NCBI GenBank assembly: GCA_902797345.1
Contig: CADBSL010000009.1
Span: 1 to 16,677, forward strand
Source: an uncultured Eubacteriales bacterium
GTDB lineage: Bacteria > Bacillota > Clostridia > Peptostreptococcales > Anaerovoracaceae
Length of the DNA: 16,677 nt
Direction of reading: 5' to 3'
In this document: positions 14,811-16,677 of the stretch, piece by piece
Layout: the number at the start of each line of letters is the position of its first letter
Numbering within the stretch: the stretch's first letter is position 1
Made by a program: the position numbers and the translations under genes
The notes under the pieces: model-generated
Seen by the model: only the letters and a program-made list of their open reading frames with translations
Told to the model about the DNA's origin: nothing
Databases searched by the model: none

Positions 14811-14942
14811 GATACACTCCCTTAACGCAAAAAACCGGCCGGTTAATCAAGATAAGTGATCATCATTAGTACCATCAAATCCATTAACCTATCCGGATTT
14901 CCTTGCATATGTAAACATGTTCGATTGTCCCGCCAACCTTCG
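14811..14942 (-). promoter_or_regulatory. ftsL-ftsI intergenic region with palindrome and possible weak promoter
   Basis: This 132-base stretch holds no credible gene. On the - strand it contains a weak promoter-like pair, TTGATG (14878-14873) and TATCTT (14854-14849), 18 bases apart with four of six matches each. Next comes the perfect palindrome AACCGGCCGGTT (14844-14833) running into a T tract, then the PBP ribosome binding site. The palindrome could be a protein-binding site or the stem of a weak terminator-like hairpin. A regulatory role is inference. Confidence 0.3.
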
Positions 14943-15353
14943 TCAATCGGTCTTGGCGGTTTGAACATCGTCCTTGGAGGCCCGGTCCAGATAAATATAC
15001 TGGGAAGCATTCGGGTATTCCATTCCCAGTTCATCCATTGCCTTTTTTTCGATGATTTCCGGAGAGGAATTCGCTGCGATCTCCAGGTTGAGGTCCTCGA
15101 TCTCATTCTCCAGTTTGGCGATCTTCGCCTCGGTTTCATTGATCCGGTAGTTCATCTGACTGCCATAAGCAATAAAAGCCAACCCCACCACCAGCACGAT
15201 CGCTGCCAGGAAGAGGGACTTGAACATGATCTTACGGTTGTGATTCCGGATCCGGCGGCGGGCACGGTTTTTTCTTGCTTCCTCTCTATCAGCTTCCAGT
15301 GCCTTGTTCAGCCGGGAGCTCTGCTTCTGATCCACAGACCTTCTGTTTTCCAT
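14943..15353 (-). CDS. ftsL: FtsL-like (FtsL/DivIC family) divisome protein
   Basis: A 136-residue bitopic membrane protein of the septal complex with FtsQ/DivIB, which helps activate the FtsW-PBP pair. It has a basic cytoplasmic part (about 1-44, rich in Arg and Lys), one membrane helix (about 45-63), then a coiled coil (about 67-95, pattern INETEAKIAKLENEIEDLNL) and a short extracellular tail. FtsL is poorly conserved, so the call rests on this architecture and on the position between rsmH and the PBP gene, which is the standard ftsL slot. A DivIC-like or generic septum-formation initiator annotation would also fit. AAGGAG precedes ATG 15353, and the gene starts 19 bases after rsmH. Confidence 0.82.
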   Translation of the reverse strand: MENRRSVDQKQSSRLNKALEADREEARKNRARRRIRNHNRKIMFKSLFLAAIVLVVGLAFIAYGSQMNYRINETEAKIAKLENEIEDLNLEIAANSSPEIIEKKAMDELGMEYPNASQYIYLDRASKDDVQTAKTD

Positions 15354-15372
15354 TGCTTACTCCTTAACCGAT

Positions 15373-16308
15373 CTACAGTTTTTCCGCGATCCTGAGTTTC
15401 GCACTTCTGGCCCGGGGATTGTTCTCCAGTTCCTCCTGATCAGCCGTCAGGGGTTTTGTGGTGATCCTCCGTATCCGGGGCGTCTTTCCGCAGGCACACA
15501 CCGGCAGTCCCGGCGGGCAGGTGCAGGGATTGGACTCCCTGGCAAAGGTCTCCTTCACGATCCGGTCCTCCAAAGAGTGGAACGTGATGATGGAGAGGCG
15601 CCCTCCCGGCAGCAGCACGTCGATGAAATCCGACGCGGCTTTCCGAAGCTGGCCCAGTTCATCATTGACCTCGATCCGTATGGCCTGAAAAGTACGTTTG
15701 GCGGGATGCGGGCCGTCCCGTCTTGCTGCAGACGGCACAGCGGCTTTTATAATGTCAACGAGTCGGCCGGTAGTGGTAATTCTTTCTCTGGTACGTTCGC
15801 GGACAATAAACTCCGCGATCCTGGCCGCCCATCTTTCTTCTCCGTATTCCTTGATGATCCGCCGAAGCTCTTCTTTGGAATAGTCGTTCACCACGTCCTC
15901 CGCGGTAAAACCTGACGTCTGGTCCATCCGCATATCCAGAGGTGCATCCTGCATGTAGGAAAAGCCCCGTTCCGGGTTGTCCAGCTGGAAAGAGGAGACC
16001 CCCAGGTCCAGCATGGCGCCGTGGATGCCGTCGATTTCCAGTTCATCCAGGATCCGTTTGATATCCGAATAGTTGCTCTGAACGAAGATCTTCCGACAGG
16101 GGTAGTCCCGCAGGACTTCCTCCGCCGCTGCCAGGGCATCCCGGTCACGGTCGATACCGATCAGGGTGCCTTCCAGGGAGAGTTTTCCACATAGGAACGA
16201 CGCATGACCGCCGCCTCCCAGGGTCCCGTCCACATAGATCCCGTCCGGTCTGACATTCAGCCCCTCCACCGTTGGGCGGAGAAGCACGGAAGTGTGTTTA
16301 AATTCCAT
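15373..16308 (-). CDS. rsmH: 16S rRNA (cytosine-N4)-methyltransferase RsmH (MraW)
   Basis: SAM-dependent enzyme that methylates N4 of C1402 (E. coli numbering) in the ribosomal decoding centre. Its 311 residues are the usual length. Motifs are DGTLGGGGHA (27-36, SAM loop), GIDRDRDAL (51-59), LDLGVSSFQLD (100-110), DAPLDMRMD (121-129), HPAKRTFQAIRIEVN (201-215) and TFHSLEDR (242-249). A cysteine-rich stretch with four Cys (262-273, CTCPPGLPVCAC) is normal for the family. GGAG about eight bases before ATG 16308 is the ribosome binding site. It is the first canonical dcw gene here, and mraZ, its normal upstream partner, is absent. Confidence 0.97.
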   Translation of the reverse strand: MEFKHTSVLLRPTVEGLNVRPDGIYVDGTLGGGGHASFLCGKLSLEGTLIGIDRDRDALAAAEEVLRDYPCRKIFVQSNYSDIKRILDELEIDGIHGAMLDLGVSSFQLDNPERGFSYMQDAPLDMRMDQTSGFTAEDVVNDYSKEELRRIIKEYGEERWAARIAEFIVRERTRERITTTGRLVDIIKAAVPSAARRDGPHPAKRTFQAIRIEVNDELGQLRKAASDFIDVLLPGGRLSIITFHSLEDRIVKETFARESNPCTCPPGLPVCACGKTPRIRRITTKPLTADQEELENNPRARSAKLRIAEKL

Positions 16309-16335
16309 TACAAAAACTCCAACTTATACACATAA

Positions 16336-16364
16336 ATATTACACCAAATTATCCGACTTTTCAA
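16336..16364 (-). promoter_or_regulatory. Candidate sigma-A promoter for rsmH and the dcw cluster
   Basis: On the - strand TTGAAA (16364-16359, five of six matches) and TAATAT (16341-16336, four of six) are separated by exactly 17 bases. The pair overlaps the last codons and stop of lgt. Transcription would begin near 16329, about 20 bases before the rsmH start, leaving just enough leader for its ribosome binding site. It would let the cluster be expressed apart from lgt. Confidence 0.5.
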
Positions 16365-16677
16365 CGCTTTTTCCACCGGAATTTCTTTTTTTTACACAAT
16401 AAATCAACAAACAACCCACAATAATACCCACACTCACAAGCTGAGCGGTCCTAAGGCCGAAAAACGTGAGGCTGTCGGTTCTCAGGCCCTCTACGAAAAA
16501 CCGTTCTATCGAATACAAGATGCCGTAGAGACAGAAAATCTGACCACTAAATCTTCTGTTTTTTGATATTTTTATTAAAAATATAAACAAAAGAAAACAC
16601 CAGATGGATTCATACAGGAAGGTGGGATGCACCATCTGTCCGTCCACCTGGATCGCCCAGGGAAGATCCGTCGGGCC
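16339..16677 (-). CDS. lgt: Prolipoprotein diacylglyceryl transferase Lgt, C-terminal part (start beyond window)
   Basis: Integral membrane enzyme that transfers diacylglyceryl from phosphatidylglycerol to the lipobox cysteine of prolipoproteins. Only the last 112 residues are present, and the frame is open at the right edge. Visible family motifs are PTDLPWAI followed by HPTFLYES near the cut, and ERFFVEGLRTDSL, the conserved E-R-F-x-E-x-x-R-x-D segment, followed by a last hydrophobic helix and a short Lys/Ser-rich tail. ATG or GTG codons inside the fragment are not its start. It is noticeably richer in A and T than the mur genes. It ends 30 bases before rsmH on the same strand, so readthrough into the cluster is possible. 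Confidence 0.92.
   Translation of the reverse strand, partial: GPTDLPWAIQVDGQMVHPTFLYESIWCFLLFIFLIKISKNRRFSGQIFCLYGILYSIERFFVEGLRTDSLTFFGLRTAQLVSVGIIVGCLLIYCVKKRNSGGKSVEKSDNLV

Overview
The window looks like chromosomal DNA from an anaerobic, amino-acid-fermenting Firmicute, probably class Clostridia. Reasons: a GC-moderate to GC-rich dcw (division and cell wall) cluster in Gram-positive gene order, a PASTA-tailed class B penicillin-binding protein, an oxygen-labile type L-serine dehydratase, a phenylacetate-CoA-ligase-like gene paired with an ACT-domain gene, and a leftover S-layer homology (SLH) motif. MurE carries the DNPR motif, so the peptidoglycan should contain meso-diaminopimelate. 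The species cannot be named from this sequence alone.

Layout. Bases 1-232 hold the end of an open frame (or a short leader peptide) followed by a strong intrinsic terminator placed only 30 bases before the next start codon. Bases 245-1978 (+ strand) hold a paaK-like aryl-CoA ligase and a tandem-ACT protein, probably one transcript. Bases 1979-2103 are an unusual convergent intergenic region: a bidirectional terminator flanked by two 28-bp arrays of the same 7-bp repeat. Bases 2101-3678 (- strand) encode a one-chain L-serine dehydratase. A divergent promoter region then leads to a tRNA-Pro(GGG) gene (3854-3930, + strand) with its own terminator. Bases 3987-4079 hold a decayed SLH motif on the - strand.

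From 4098 to the right edge everything is on the - strand and forms one tightly packed cluster. In transcription order it is lgt (cut by the window edge), rsmH, ftsL, ftsI/spoVD-type PBP, murE, murF, mraY, murD, ftsW, murG, ftsQ/divIB. Gaps are 7-45 bases, except 132 bases between ftsL and the PBP gene. The products build lipid II: MurD, MurE and MurF add the stem peptide, MraY loads the muropeptide on undecaprenyl phosphate, and MurG adds GlcNAc. FtsW and the PBP polymerise and crosslink it at the septum, with FtsL and FtsQ as scaffold. mraZ is absent in front of rsmH, where lgt lies instead. murC, murB, ftsA and ftsZ are absent from the 3' end.

I see no phage, insertion sequence, CRISPR array, defence locus or clearly new multi-gene system. 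The best leads are small: the leader/terminator before paaK with a mutually exclusive pairing, the heptamer arrays around the convergent terminator, the SLH remnant between ftsQ and the tRNA gene, and the unusual cytoplasmic tail of FtsQ.
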